Shown: piece by piece, positions 26,642 to 35,323 of the stretch
How positions within the stretch are numbered: position 1 is the first letter of the stretch
Layout of the letters: each line of letters begins with the position of its first letter
NCBI RefSeq assembly: GCF_000503775.1
Contig: NZ_KI629785.1
Coordinates: 1,053,501 to 1,117,500, forward strand
Source of the DNA: Brevibacillus panacihumi W25
GTDB lineage: Bacteria; Bacillota; Bacilli; Brevibacillales; Brevibacillaceae
Length of the DNA: 64,000 nucleotides
Direction of reading: 5' to 3'
Made by a program: the position numbers and the translations under genes
The notes under the pieces: model-generated
What the model saw: the letters and a program-made list of their open reading frames with translations, nothing else
Database searches by the model: none
What the model was told of the DNA's origin: nothing

Positions 26642-26692
26642 AGTTTACAATTTTGATGGACCATATCCTCGATGAGTTGGAGGCTTTCAAAA

Positions 26693-28147
26693 ATGGAGAA
26701 AGATGCAGAAATTTTCGCCATGTTTCAAACCAGCCGTTTCATCGACATTTTTAATGCCTTAGCCGACGGGATCTACATCTCGGATGCGCAGGGAACCACC
26801 ATCTGGCTTAACAATGCCAGTGAAAACCTGTGCGGCTTGCCCAAATCACAGCTCATCGGACAAAATGTGGCCGACCTGGAAGCGCTTGGGATCTTTAATC
26901 CGTCCGTCACGAGACTTGTCATGGAAAGCGGAAAAACCACCACGACGATCCAACTCGTCAACAATAAAGGCAAATTCCTCGTCACAGGCCACATCATACC
27001 GGACGAGTCAGGAAACCCGGACCTGATCGTCTCCCACTCTCGCGACATTACAGAGGCAGCACGGGCCAGTTCGCAATTGGAGGAGACCAGCGCGCTTCTG
27101 AAGCGATACAGCGAGGAAATCCAACTCATGAAACGGGAAGCAAACCAGAACCTTTCCCGGACGGTAATTGGCAACAGTCGGGCCTATCTTGCCTTGCTTG
27201 ACCTGATCAAAAAGGCAGCAGTCGCAGACACTACCGCCCTGATTACCGGAGAGACAGGGGTGGGCAAAAGCTATCTCGCCGAACAAATTCACCAGCTTAG
27301 CGAACGCTGTGCCGCTCCATTCATCCACGTCAATTGTAGTGCCATCCCCGAAACCCTGCTGGAGTCTGAACTGTTTGGCTACCAAAAAGGCGCATTTACC
27401 GGAGCCAATCATTCAGGCAAGCTGGGGCTTGTCAAAATGGCGGACAAAGGCACCCTGTTTCTCGATGAAATCAGCGATCTTCCCTACCACCTTCAGTCTA
27501 AATTGCTATTGCTTTTGCAAAATAAAACCTTCATGCCGATTGGCGGAACCAAAACGTACACCGCCGATATACGGATCATTGCCGCCACCAACGCCAATTT
27601 GCTGGATCTGGTACGTCAAGGGAAATTCCGACATGATCTTTACTATCGTCTCAATATTCTGCCAATCAATGTTCCGGCACTCCGTGAGCGAAAGGAAGAT
27701 ATTTTCCCGCTGCTTCACCACAACTTGAAGAAATTTAATGCCAAGCATAATCAGAAGCGGCGTTTCTCTGCTGAAGTCCTAGACCGCTTGCATCACTACG
27801 AGTGGCCCGGGAACGTGCGTGAGTTGGAGAATCTTGTAGAGCGGATCGTCATCACCTCGAAGCTGGACGAGATCTTGATTACCGACTTGCCGGAGGAATT
27901 GCGCAATATGGGGGAAAATGAAGATCATCTGCTCACAATCGGCGGTCATCTTTCGTTGAATGAGAGGCTGGAAAAGATCGAGCTGGAGATCATCACACAT
28001 GCACTGAAACAGCATAAAACCACCCGCAAGACGGCCGCTGCATTGGGCATTACCCAATCTCTACTCATGCGGCGCATCAAGAAATACGGGATCGCGGTTG
28101 ATCATTCTGGAGATGGGAGCTTTGACGACCCTCTCTTCAAGCTGTAG
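26693..28147 (+). CDS. PAS-domain sigma-54-dependent activator
   Basis: 484 residues from ATG 26693 (TTGGAGGC upstream). Domains in order: PAS sensor (about 15-125, ALADGIYISDAQGTTIWLNN), coiled linker, AAA+ sigma-54 interaction domain (Walker A GETGVGKS from residue 186, GAFTGA at 233-238, Walker B GTLFLDEI), and a C-terminal Fis-type HTH (TRKTAAALGITQSLLMRRIKKY). It should contact sigma-54 polymerase at the divergent CoA-transferase promoter. The PAS domain probably binds a small metabolite. Similar BkdR/RocR/AcoR-type activators control catabolic operons in Bacillus. Confidence 0.93.
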   Translation: MEKDAEIFAMFQTSRFIDIFNALADGIYISDAQGTTIWLNNASENLCGLPKSQLIGQNVADLEALGIFNPSVTRLVMESGKTTTTIQLVNNKGKFLVTGHIIPDESGNPDLIVSHSRDITEAARASSQLEETSALLKRYSEEIQLMKREANQNLSRTVIGNSRAYLALLDLIKKAAVADTTALITGETGVGKSYLAEQIHQLSERCAAPFIHVNCSAIPETLLESELFGYQKGAFTGANHSGKLGLVKMADKGTLFLDEISDLPYHLQSKLLLLLQNKTFMPIGGTKTYTADIRIIAATNANLLDLVRQGKFRHDLYYRLNILPINVPALRERKEDIFPLLHHNLKKFNAKHNQKRRFSAEVLDRLHHYEWPGNVRELENLVERIVITSKLDEILITDLPEELRNMGENEDHLLTIGGHLSLNERLEKIELEIITHALKQHKTTRKTAAALGITQSLLMRRIKKYGIAVDHSGDGSFDDPLFKL

Positions 28148-28163
28148 TGGAGGCGAGGAAAAA

Positions 28164-28201
28164 GAGATGAACCGCCCCTATCGCCGAGGCGGATTCATCT
28201 C
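28164..28201. terminator. Terminator between convergent genes
   Basis: GAGATGAACCGCC and GGCGGATTCATCTC form a long stem with one mismatch. Flanking A and T runs are modest; it separates the activator gene from the convergent MerR gene. Confidence 0.65.
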
Positions 28202-28210
28202 CCTTCCCTC

Positions 28211-28975
28211 CTATTTTCCAATTCCTGTATATACCCCAATGGCATCTCGCAAAAATTCCGCTGCTCCTGGCTGCACAGCGTCGTAATACGCATTGAAGCG
28301 TTCATCCTCCACGTACATCTGCGCCAATCCGGCATGTGCTTCCTTGCTGTATTCATTCCAGGTGAAGCTCAGCCATTGCCGGTGCAGGTCTGCTGCCTTC
28401 TGTGCTTCTTCGCTAGCAGGATCTCCTTTTTGGAGGGCAGCACCCAGCGCGGCGAGGACCTCGTTTTCCAAGCGCTTCATCTCGTCATATTGCTCGGCTG
28501 TCATTCCCATAAGCTTTTGATTGGATCGGTCCACGACGTCATCTCCGTACTTTTCCCGTATTTCTTTTCCGTACTTCTGCTCATTTTCTTCCACTAATTT
28601 TTGCGTAAACCCGGCAAATTTCTCTTGATCCGTCATCATCGTTCTCCCCTCTTTCTGAGCGATTGTCTTCTCCACGGTGGCAATCAAGGCATCCAACTGC
28701 TTCCTTCTGTCCAGAAGCTGTTGGTAATGCTCCTTAAGCGCCTTGTTCTCGTCGAAGGTTGGCGAGTTGATCAGCTCCTTGATCTGATTCAGCGGCAGAC
28801 CGAGCTCGCGGTAAAACATGATTTGCTGCAATTTATCAACCTCTGCCTGGCCGTAGATCCGATAGCCGGAGGAGTTGATTCTCGCTGGCTCCAGGATCCC
28901 GATCTGGTCGTAATAACGCAGCGTGCGCGTACTGATTCCCGCCAGCCGTCCCAGCTTCTGCACGGTGTATTCCAC
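28211..28975 (-). CDS. MerR family regulator with TipAS-like ligand domain (Mta type)
   Basis: 254 residues from GTG 28975, which has GGGAGG at proper distance; GTG 28984 is too close to it. The MerR winged helix is textbook (VQKLGRLAGISTRTLRYYDQ, then SSGYRIYGQAEVDKL). A long dimerisation helix follows, then a C-terminal TipAS-like antibiotic-binding domain (YDEMKRLENEVLAAL, FTWNEYSKEAHAGLAQMYV, FNAYYD). Length is close to B. subtilis Mta (about 257). A palindrome inside its own promoter spacer suggests autoactivation on drug binding. Confidence 0.88.
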   Translation of the reverse strand: MEYTVQKLGRLAGISTRTLRYYDQIGILEPARINSSGYRIYGQAEVDKLQQIMFYRELGLPLNQIKELINSPTFDENKALKEHYQQLLDRRKQLDALIATVEKTIAQKEGRTMMTDQEKFAGFTQKLVEENEQKYGKEIREKYGDDVVDRSNQKLMGMTAEQYDEMKRLENEVLAALGAALQKGDPASEEAQKAADLHRQWLSFTWNEYSKEAHAGLAQMYVEDERFNAYYDAVQPGAAEFLRDAIGVYTGIGK

Positions 28976-29008
28976 TGTCTTCACCTCCCGACAATTTCAC
29001 TTTACAGA

Positions 29009-29023
29009 TTGACGTAATGTCAA
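29009..29023 (-). promoter_or_regulatory. MerR-type operator within the spacer of its own promoter
   Basis: TTGACGTAATGTCAA is a 15-bp inverted repeat (TTGAC/GTCAA). On the minus strand it lies between TTGACA and TGTAAA elements spaced about 17 bp, the arrangement MerR activators use to realign -35 and -10. Confidence 0.55.
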
Positions 29024-29065
29024 TGTCAACACGATTTTATTTTTTCCACGGTGGAGATTTTTCTC

Positions 29066-29113
29066 AAAAAGAAAAGAGCATTCGAGGTGGAGTTGCGACT
29101 CCTCGATTGCTCT
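29066..29113 (-). terminator. Terminator of the 4-hydroxyphenylpyruvate dioxygenase gene
   Basis: On the minus strand AGAGCAATCGAGG pairs with CCTCGAATGCTCT (one mismatch), followed by TTTCTTTTT. It lies about 20 bp past the dioxygenase stop. Confidence 0.8.
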
Positions 29114-29134
29114 ATATGGTAAGGGTTAGTTTAT

Positions 29135-30232
29135 TTACAGATTGCCGCGCAGCTCCTGCTCGCGCTCCAGCGCTTCAAACAGGGCTTTGAAATTGCCGTT
29201 GCCAAAGCCGCGCGCGCCTTTGCGCTGAATGATTTCAATAAATAGTGTCGGACGGTCCACGATCGGTTTGCTGAAGAGCTGCAGCAGGTAGCCTTCATCG
29301 TCTTTGTCCACCAGGACCTTCAGCTTTTTCAAGGTTTCTACGTCTTCGTCGATCTCGCCGACGCGGTCCTTGAGCTCCTCGTAGTACGTATCCGGTACAG
29401 AGAGGAAATCCACTCCGTTGGCGCGCAGCTTGGTGACCGTATCGATAATGTCGTTGGTCAGGATCGCGATATGCTGGACGCCTGGACCTTTGTAGAACTC
29501 CAGGAATTCCTGAATTTGCGATTTGCGGCGTCCTTCTGCCGGCTCGTTGATCGGGAATTTGATTCTGCCTGTCCCGCTCTGCATGACTTTGGACATCAGC
29601 GCAGAATACTCGGTGGAGATGTCGTCATCGCTGAAATTTTGCACCGCCGTAAAGCCCATTACTTTTTCGTAATAGGAGACCCATTCGTCCATTACTTCAA
29701 CATTGCCGACGATGTGGTCAATACCGATCAAGCCTGTGCTCTCGCTGGCCACCGGAGATTCATAGGCGACATAACCGGGGAAGAATGGTCCGTTGTAGTT
29801 CTTCCGTTCGATGAAGGAGTGAACATTCTCTCCATAGGTGCCAATCACCGCTTTTTTGATGGTGCCGAACTCATCCGAATATTCAGTCGGCTCCATGATC
29901 GGAATAGCCCCGCGCGAAATCGCCTCTCGATACGCCTGTTCGCAGTCATCCACGCGCAGCGCCACGTCCTTTACCCCGTCACCGTGCTTTTTCACGAAAT
30001 CAGCGATGGGATGGTCTGGCGTCAGGGCCCCACTAATTACAAATGTCATGTGTTTTTGTTTCAACACATACGACACTTTGTCCCGTGAACCAGTTTCTAA
30101 TCCAGCGTAAGCCACTGCTTGAAACCCGAAAGCCTTCGTAAAGTAATGCATCGCTTGTTTTGCATTGCCGGTGTAAAACTCCAGGTAGTCCCAGTCTTGA
30201 ATCGGAAAGAAATCGGTGTTGGCCTTGCTCAT
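29135..30232 (-). CDS. hppD: 4-hydroxyphenylpyruvate dioxygenase
   Basis: 365 residues, two VOC domains. The Fe(II) ligands are visible: His173 (IDHIVG), His254 (GVQHIAIL) and Glu333 (FIEIIQRKG). The C-terminal RKGARGFGNGNFKALFEALE is the lid helix of HPPD. It converts 4-hydroxyphenylpyruvate to homogentisate in tyrosine breakdown. No homogentisate dioxygenase or hydrolase is nearby, so the rest of the pathway is elsewhere or the product is used for pigment. A cre-like site lies about 72-85 bp upstream, suggesting catabolite repression. Confidence 0.95.
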   Translation of the reverse strand: MSKANTDFFPIQDWDYLEFYTGNAKQAMHYFTKAFGFQAVAYAGLETGSRDKVSYVLKQKHMTFVISGALTPDHPIADFVKKHGDGVKDVALRVDDCEQAYREAISRGAIPIMEPTEYSDEFGTIKKAVIGTYGENVHSFIERKNYNGPFFPGYVAYESPVASESTGLIGIDHIVGNVEVMDEWVSYYEKVMGFTAVQNFSDDDISTEYSALMSKVMQSGTGRIKFPINEPAEGRRKSQIQEFLEFYKGPGVQHIAILTNDIIDTVTKLRANGVDFLSVPDTYYEELKDRVGEIDEDVETLKKLKVLVDKDDEGYLLQLFSKPIVDRPTLFIEIIQRKGARGFGNGNFKALFEALEREQELRGNL

Positions 30233-30303
30233 AGATAACCCTCCATTATCCTTGTCATATTTGGGATTTTCAGGATGACTGATTCGTTACTTAGAGAATA
30301 TAT

Positions 30304-30317
30304 GGAAAGCGTTTTCT
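30304..30317. promoter_or_regulatory. CcpA cre-like site upstream of hppD
   Basis: GGAAAGCGTTTTCT matches the cre consensus TGWAANCGNTNWCA at all but the two outermost variable positions, with the AAAGCGTTTTC core perfect. Located between divergent hppD and the methyltransferase gene. Confidence 0.5.
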
Positions 30318-30419
30318 TTCGCAAGAACACCAACCACCGCGAAAACGCAACAACGCTTTTATTGCTTAAAGCATTTGGTACAATGAAGGAAACGACTGGA
30401 TGAAAGGGGCTTATGCGAA

Positions 30420-31103
30420 ATGCGTGATTGGAATGAAAAAACGGCGAAGACCTTTGACCATATGGCGGAAGAATGGAGCCGGAAGAGCGATGACATGTGG
30501 GAGACGGGCAGCCGCAAGACGATACTTCCCCTGTTCATGCGTCACGTTCCGCCCATGTTTGGTCCCGTCCTGGACGCAGGGTGTGGTGACGGCTATGCGA
30601 GCTGGAGGCTGGCAACAGATGGCTATCAGGTAGAAGGCGTGGACATTGCCGGGGAAATGATTCGTCTGGCCCAGCAGCGAGCTGAGAAAATGGGTTTCAA
30701 AATCCGCTTCCAGACGGGAGACATTAGCAATCTTCCTTTCGCGGATCAGACGTTTGCCGGCATCCTCTCCATCAACGTCATCGAATTCACCCCGTCTCCA
30801 CTGAAGACGCTCCGGGAATTGCATCGCCTTTTACGACCGGGTGGCGTCTTGGTTGCAGGCATTTTGGGGCCGACTGCCGGACCGCGCGGACACAGCTACC
30901 GCAGGCTCTATGACGAGACGACCATTCAAAATACCATGATGCCGTGGGAAGCCAAGCAGTTGGCAATCGAGAATGGCTTTGAGCTCCTGGAGGAAGAGCC
31001 TGTCTACAAAGAAGGAGTTCCTTCCGAGCTGGCTGACCGCCTGCCTGTAGATTTGCAGGAGGCGTTGAGCTTTTTGACGCTGTTTGTTTTGAGAAAGAAA
31101 TAG
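30420..31103 (+). CDS. Class I SAM-dependent methyltransferase
   Basis: 227 residues with motif I VLDAGCGDGYASWRLA (about 50-65), an acidic end of strand 2 (VEGVDIAGEMI), GDISNLPFADQTF, and a post-motif LHRLLRPGGVLVAGIL. These define a Methyltransf_11-type enzyme acting on a small molecule. The substrate cannot be told. The YbaK gene starts 27 bp after its stop on the same strand, so they may be co-transcribed. Confidence 0.82.
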   Translation: MRDWNEKTAKTFDHMAEEWSRKSDDMWETGSRKTILPLFMRHVPPMFGPVLDAGCGDGYASWRLATDGYQVEGVDIAGEMIRLAQQRAEKMGFKIRFQTGDISNLPFADQTFAGILSINVIEFTPSPLKTLRELHRLLRPGGVLVAGILGPTAGPRGHSYRRLYDETTIQNTMMPWEAKQLAIENGFELLEEEPVYKEGVPSELADRLPVDLQEALSFLTLFVLRKK

Positions 31104-31129
31104 TCTGGGTGTACAGGAGGAATCGCGGG

Positions 31130-31576
31130 ATGCTTCCACTGGAGACGATCTTGCAGGATAACCAGGTTGAATACGAAATCATTCAGCACACTGCCACGAT
31201 TCGGACTGCAAAAGAAGGGGCTGCTCTGCTGGGCATCGAAATCGGACAGACAGCTCCTACTCTTGTCCTTCGGTCCGAAAAAGCGTTTTTTGCCTTGATC
31301 CTTTCCGGAGCTCGCGGTCGCATTAATATGGATGATATTTCCAGTTTGCTGGACAGCGAAAAGCTGAAGATGGCTGCCCCGGAAGAAGTAAAGCAGGTTA
31401 CGGGCTGCACTGTAGGCAGCGTTCCGCTTGTCGGCCACTCTTTGCCTTGCATCATGGACCGGATGTTGTCCCATCATCCCTTTGTCTACGGCGGGACGGG
31501 CAGCCCAACTTCCACGCTTAAAATCAAGCCGGCTGATCTGGAACGGGTCAATCACGTGGTGGCTTTTTTCGAGTAG
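31130..31576 (+). CDS. YbaK/EbsC-type aminoacyl-tRNA deacylase
   Basis: 148 residues from ATG 31130 (AGGAGG upstream); GTG 31109 overlaps that site. Family features: YEIIQHTATIRTAKEGAALLG at the start, an LVLRSEKAFFALILSGARGRIN strand pair, and GHSLPCIMD followed by VYGGTGSPTSTLKIKPADL, where the YbaK/ProX proteins have their substrate-binding GxxP/GS motif. Such proteins hydrolyse mischarged tRNA in trans, or act on free amino acid adducts. Exact tRNA specificity unknown. Confidence 0.82.
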   Translation: MLPLETILQDNQVEYEIIQHTATIRTAKEGAALLGIEIGQTAPTLVLRSEKAFFALILSGARGRINMDDISSLLDSEKLKMAAPEEVKQVTGCTVGSVPLVGHSLPCIMDRMLSHHPFVYGGTGSPTSTLKIKPADLERVNHVVAFFE

Positions 31577-31601
31577 TCAGTCCCTCATAACAATGCAAAA
31601 A

Positions 31602-31649
31602 AAACAAGCAGGCGCATCGGTCTGATTCATGACCGATCCCTGCTTGTTT
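31602..31649. terminator. Strong terminator between convergent genes
   Basis: AAACAAGCAGG pairs with CCTGCTTGTTT and, inside, ATCGGTC with GACCGAT. An 8-A run on the left gives a T-run for the minus-strand gene at 31653. Confidence 0.85.
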
Positions 31650-31652
31650 GGC

Positions 31653-33074
31653 TTATTTTATCTTCACATACGGTATATTGTTGCGCACGATCCAATCCCA
31701 CTTGCTTGCCATCAATTGCGCAATCACAGGCTCTTCCTGACCGTAGATCTCCTTGTAGAGCTGCTGCGTTTCCAGCAAATCGTTATAGGTGAGATATGGA
31801 TAGTCGGGGCGGGCAAATGTACCGTCCGGATAGTAGGCATAGTGGAGGTCTCCGTTCGGAAGGATCCACTTCTTCCCGAGCTGGACAACTCCCGCCAGCA
31901 TGATATCAGCCAAATCCTTGTCTTCAGGTCGGCCAAACACTTGATAAAAGCTGTACAGGTAGTTGATCTCCGCAAGCTGATGGTTGAGTGAGACATGCGT
32001 ATCCTTATGCGGCTGCGTCGAGGCGTAATCTGCCACCAGCCAGCCTGTCTGGCCTTCTACGGTATAGTGGTTTGCTTGTGCATGCTGGTGAAAATAATCT
32101 GCATATTTGCGCGCAGATTCGCAAAAGTCCGGCTCGTCATATCTCTTGCAGCCCTCCAGCATTTTTTCGGCTGCACCTGTGTTAAACCGCGTATCATAAA
32201 AGCCGGCTGGAATTTGGTAATCGTCACGCAGCCATTGGGACATCGGCAAGGTTTTCCAATGCCCGTCTGGCTCCTGCTGCTCCAGGCTGGTTCTCAGCAT
32301 GACGTAGGCCATATGCTCTGCCGCCTTGCCGCCGCCCGTAAATAATAACGAGTGCAGGATGTAATTATCCGGGATGCGCCAGAATCCATTTTCTGCTGTC
32401 GGCTCATAGGTGCTTGGGCTCTTGTAATGATAGCCATTGTATAGCCATTTGGCGTTCTGCGTGAGATCACGTGAGAGCCAGATTTGCTCCATTGAGCCCT
32501 CTCTCCATTGGATCAACGGCTCCTTCGACTCCATCGCCCAGATTTCACTGACATATCCTGCTCGCTTGGGCAAGCGGATTTCCAGGGTGATGCCTCGAGA
32601 AGTCTGCACCACTTCGATGGGTATCTCCATTCCGGGCATGGCTTCGACCGTTCCATTTCCCAGTTCCCTATAGACGATCGGTTCCCCGATCCATATGTAC
32701 TTTCCTGCTGCCTCGATGAATCCAGGAGCAACAGGTAGTGTCTTCACTTCCTGCAGATTTAGATGCCGCCAGTAAGGCTTTTTGTCCTCCCCGCTGGAGA
32801 GCTCCCGGTAACGAAACGCAGCGAATTCCTCTCGCAGCGGAATCCTGATCGAATAGGGCTCTTCATCAGCCTCCGCCGTCACTTGGTGCATCCAGTACGT
32901 TGTTCCGTCCTCAAACTCAAATTCCCTTTTTTTCAATATGGCACTGCCATCTATATCCAAGGTATCGCGTTGGATCGGTTTTTTCGGATTGGCATTGGTT
33001 GGAACATTTACAGTGAAAATTCCCGCAGCTGCTACAACAAGCACAGCAAGCAAAAACAAAATACGTCGTGACAT
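31653..33074 (-). CDS. Secreted protein with glucuronyl C5-epimerase-like C-terminal domain
   Basis: 473 residues with an N-terminal signal or anchor (MSRRILFLLAVLVVAAAGIF). The N-terminal half is beta-rich and unassigned. The C-terminal half (about 300-460) has alpha-helical repeats with GAAEKMLEGCKRYDEPDF, LNHQLAEINYLYSFYQVFG and YPYLTYNDLLETQQLYKEIYG, reminiscent of the D-glucuronyl C5-epimerase C-terminal (alpha/alpha barrel) family. A carbohydrate-active role outside the membrane is plausible but not proven. Not in an operon. Confidence 0.65.
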   Translation of the reverse strand: MSRRILFLLAVLVVAAAGIFTVNVPTNANPKKPIQRDTLDIDGSAILKKREFEFEDGTTYWMHQVTAEADEEPYSIRIPLREEFAAFRYRELSSGEDKKPYWRHLNLQEVKTLPVAPGFIEAAGKYIWIGEPIVYRELGNGTVEAMPGMEIPIEVVQTSRGITLEIRLPKRAGYVSEIWAMESKEPLIQWREGSMEQIWLSRDLTQNAKWLYNGYHYKSPSTYEPTAENGFWRIPDNYILHSLLFTGGGKAAEHMAYVMLRTSLEQQEPDGHWKTLPMSQWLRDDYQIPAGFYDTRFNTGAAEKMLEGCKRYDEPDFCESARKYADYFHQHAQANHYTVEGQTGWLVADYASTQPHKDTHVSLNHQLAEINYLYSFYQVFGRPEDKDLADIMLAGVVQLGKKWILPNGDLHYAYYPDGTFARPDYPYLTYNDLLETQQLYKEIYGQEEPVIAQLMASKWDWIVRNNIPYVKIK

Positions 33075-33214
33075 GTCACTTCTCCTTTCGCAAGAAGTTG
33101 GTTGGCCTGTCGTGGAGCAGACATTAATAGGGACGTCACAGCTTGCAGGAATGTTTCACTTGGGTTATTTTTGCCACTTTGAACCCGATCGACTATACTC
33201 GGGAGGAAAGGAAG

Positions 33215-34204
33215 ATGCGGATGATAGGAAAAAAACGAGGAAAGCGCAAATGGCTGGTTCTTTTTTTGGTAGTTATCGCGTTTGTCTATGTAAACAACAG
33301 CTCGTATTTGGCTCAGCGGCATGACGAAAAGCCGCTTCTGCTCGCCCATCGCGGCTTGGCCCAGACCTTCGATTTGGAAGGCGTGAAAAATGATACCTGT
33401 ACCGCTACTCGTATCCATAAACCAGAGCATCCCTACCTGGAAAACACCCTGGCGTCGATGGAGGCGGCATTTCTGGCTGGCGCGGATCTCGTAGAATTCG
33501 ATATCAAGCCGACCAAGGATGGGCAGTTCGCCGTCTTCCATGATTGGACTCTCGATTGCCGAACCAACGGGCAGGGGACAGCCAGCGATTATACGATGGC
33601 AGAACTGAAGCAATTGGACGTAGGCTACGGATACACCTCTGACGTAGGAAAAACCTATCCCTTCCGCGGCAAGGGAGTGGGCCTGATGCCATCGATGGAT
33701 GAAGTCCTGGCCCGTTTCCCTGACAAATCGTTTTTGATTCACATCAAAAGCAATGACCCCGCAGAAGGAGAGCTGCTGGCCCGGCACTTGGCTGCACTCC
33801 CGGAACAACGATTGGCGCAACTGACCGTCTACGGCGGAGATGAGCCGATCGCTGCCTTGAAGGAAAAGCTCCCTGCCGTCAGGGTGATGTCCATGGCGAC
33901 GATGAAAAGCGGCCTCATTCCCTACATATTGATCGGCTGGACGGGATATGTTCCCGATGCGTTGCGCCATACACAGGTACATATTCCCGAAAAAATAGCC
34001 CCTTGGCTATGGGGTTTTCCCCATCGCTTTCAGGAGCGGATGGATCGTGCCGACACGCGAGTGGTTCTCGTCGGCGGCGACGGCAGTGATTTTTCCAGCG
34101 GATTTGATACGGCTGAGGATGTGAAGCGCCTCCCGCCCGGTTTTTCCGGCTTGATTTGGACGAACCGGATTGATCGAATCGCTCCGTTGTACGGGAAGGA
34201 ATAG
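33215..34204 (+). CDS. Membrane-anchored glycerophosphodiester phosphodiesterase
   Basis: 329 residues from ATG 33215 with GGAGGAAAGG upstream. A single N-terminal membrane anchor (residues about 12-28) leads into a GDPD barrel: LLLAHRGLAQ (catalytic His), ENTLASMEAAFLAGADLVEFDIKPTKDG (metal Glu and Asp) and AVFHDWTLDCRTNG (second catalytic His). It should cut glycerophosphodiesters outside the cell to release glycerol-3-phosphate. The late TRVVLVGGDG and IWTNRIDRI parts fit the family. Convergent with the next gene, leaving one base between stop codons. Confidence 0.88.
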   Translation: MRMIGKKRGKRKWLVLFLVVIAFVYVNNSSYLAQRHDEKPLLLAHRGLAQTFDLEGVKNDTCTATRIHKPEHPYLENTLASMEAAFLAGADLVEFDIKPTKDGQFAVFHDWTLDCRTNGQGTASDYTMAELKQLDVGYGYTSDVGKTYPFRGKGVGLMPSMDEVLARFPDKSFLIHIKSNDPAEGELLARHLAALPEQRLAQLTVYGGDEPIAALKEKLPAVRVMSMATMKSGLIPYILIGWTGYVPDALRHTQVHIPEKIAPWLWGFPHRFQERMDRADTRVVLVGGDGSDFSSGFDTAEDVKRLPPGFSGLIWTNRIDRIAPLYGKE

Positions 34205-34205
34205 G

Positions 34206-35228
34206 CTATTTGTTCTCTTCTATTTTGCCTTCCAGCCATTCGACTGGGGTGTCCTGGCCTCGCACCCAATCGGCAAAATTCAGCGTAAAGAAGCGCTCTC
34301 CCTGTGCAAGAACAGTGACGATCCTCGCATCTTGATAGGCGTAGGAGAACGTGTGCAGCGTCCCGAACAAATCGGCATAATCTCGAAAAAAGAGCGGCGA
34401 CTCTTTATCCTTGAAGAGCTGAACCATTTCGTCTTGCGTATAGGCTTTGTCTTGCAGCCCCTGCATATAGGCATTTCGCTTGACAGAGCCGGCGATGATC
34501 GAACGGTTTTTCGGAGCGAGCAGATCGGTTTGGAAGTGATTGACGCAGGACAATAGCGCTGCGTCTCGTCTGACCTGGATGCCCTCGGGACTTGCCTCGA
34601 CGACGGCTAGATCGCCGCTTTTGTCCCCGATGGAGAAGTTGTAGCAAGCGGCATGAGGCAGCTCTTGTAACAGCTGGATCGCATCCTCCACATTCTGGCA
34701 GGTGTCCAGGACCATCCGAACCGCTGTCCATGCCGAGATTCCGCGCGTATAGCCCGCATTGCTGACAAAGTGAAGGCCGATCACCAGCCCGTGTTCATTG
34801 ACGCCGTCATGCCTCCCGATCAGCTGCAGATTATAGCCTGCCGTGGCAAATGCCTGATCCGGCTGCAGCAGGCTGAAAAATCCATCATAGAAGTCTGGGG
34901 AAAAATCATAGTTGCGCACGTAATAGTCGCGGGTCAGAATAGCGGAACACCCCATCGCCTCGGTCTTCGGCACGTCATAACCACCAAAACGCGCGCAGAC
35001 CTGTCCCCAAGTGAGCTCCAATCCTTCCGCAAGCCCTCTCAATTCCTCCAATACATGCGGGGCAAACGCAGTGTAGATCGATTCCATCGCTTGCACATCG
35101 ATCTGATCCCTCGTTATTTTTTCAAAGGTCTGTACAATCGGATTATGTCTCGCCTGCTGGCCCAGCGTTTTTCCGATTTCATAAGACGATCCTCTATGCT
35201 GGAGGACCTTTACCTGAAAGTGCTGCAT
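34206..35228 (-). CDS. C45 family autoproteolytic acyltransferase/hydrolase
   Basis: 340 residues from ATG 35228 (GGAGAGGTG upstream). It matches the acyl-CoA:6-aminopenicillanate acyltransferase-like C45 peptidases: RGLAEGLELTWGQV, then the N-terminal nucleophile Cys94 in TEAMGCSAI, NYDFSP, a GRHDGVNEHGLVIGLHFV strand pair, and NHF. The family self-cleaves before the Cys and hydrolyses amide bonds. Residues upstream of Cys94 would be released as propeptide. Substrate unknown. Confidence 0.8.
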   Translation of the reverse strand: MQHFQVKVLQHRGSSYEIGKTLGQQARHNPIVQTFEKITRDQIDVQAMESIYTAFAPHVLEELRGLAEGLELTWGQVCARFGGYDVPKTEAMGCSAILTRDYYVRNYDFSPDFYDGFFSLLQPDQAFATAGYNLQLIGRHDGVNEHGLVIGLHFVSNAGYTRGISAWTAVRMVLDTCQNVEDAIQLLQELPHAACYNFSIGDKSGDLAVVEASPEGIQVRRDAALLSCVNHFQTDLLAPKNRSIIAGSVKRNAYMQGLQDKAYTQDEMVQLFKDKESPLFFRDYADLFGTLHTFSYAYQDARIVTVLAQGERFFTLNFADWVRGQDTPVEWLEGKIEENK

Positions 35229-35282
35229 GAAAATCACCTCTCCAGATTACAAATATGGGAAATTGTCTCAACCAAGGGTGTC

Positions 35283-35312
35283 AAAAAGGACGAGCATCAT
35301 CTTCTCGTCCCT
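35283..35312 (-). terminator. Terminator downstream of the soluble chemoreceptor gene
   Basis: On the minus strand GGACGAG pairs with CTCGTCC around a 9-nt loop and is followed by TTTTTG. Confidence 0.75.
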
Positions 35313-35323
35313 TCCGAAAAAAA

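Noticed and set aside
33171-33199. TTGCCA-17-TATACT promoter before the glycerophosphodiesterase gene
   Set aside because: Transcription would start inside the ribosome binding site of the chosen start codon, so it may be chance.
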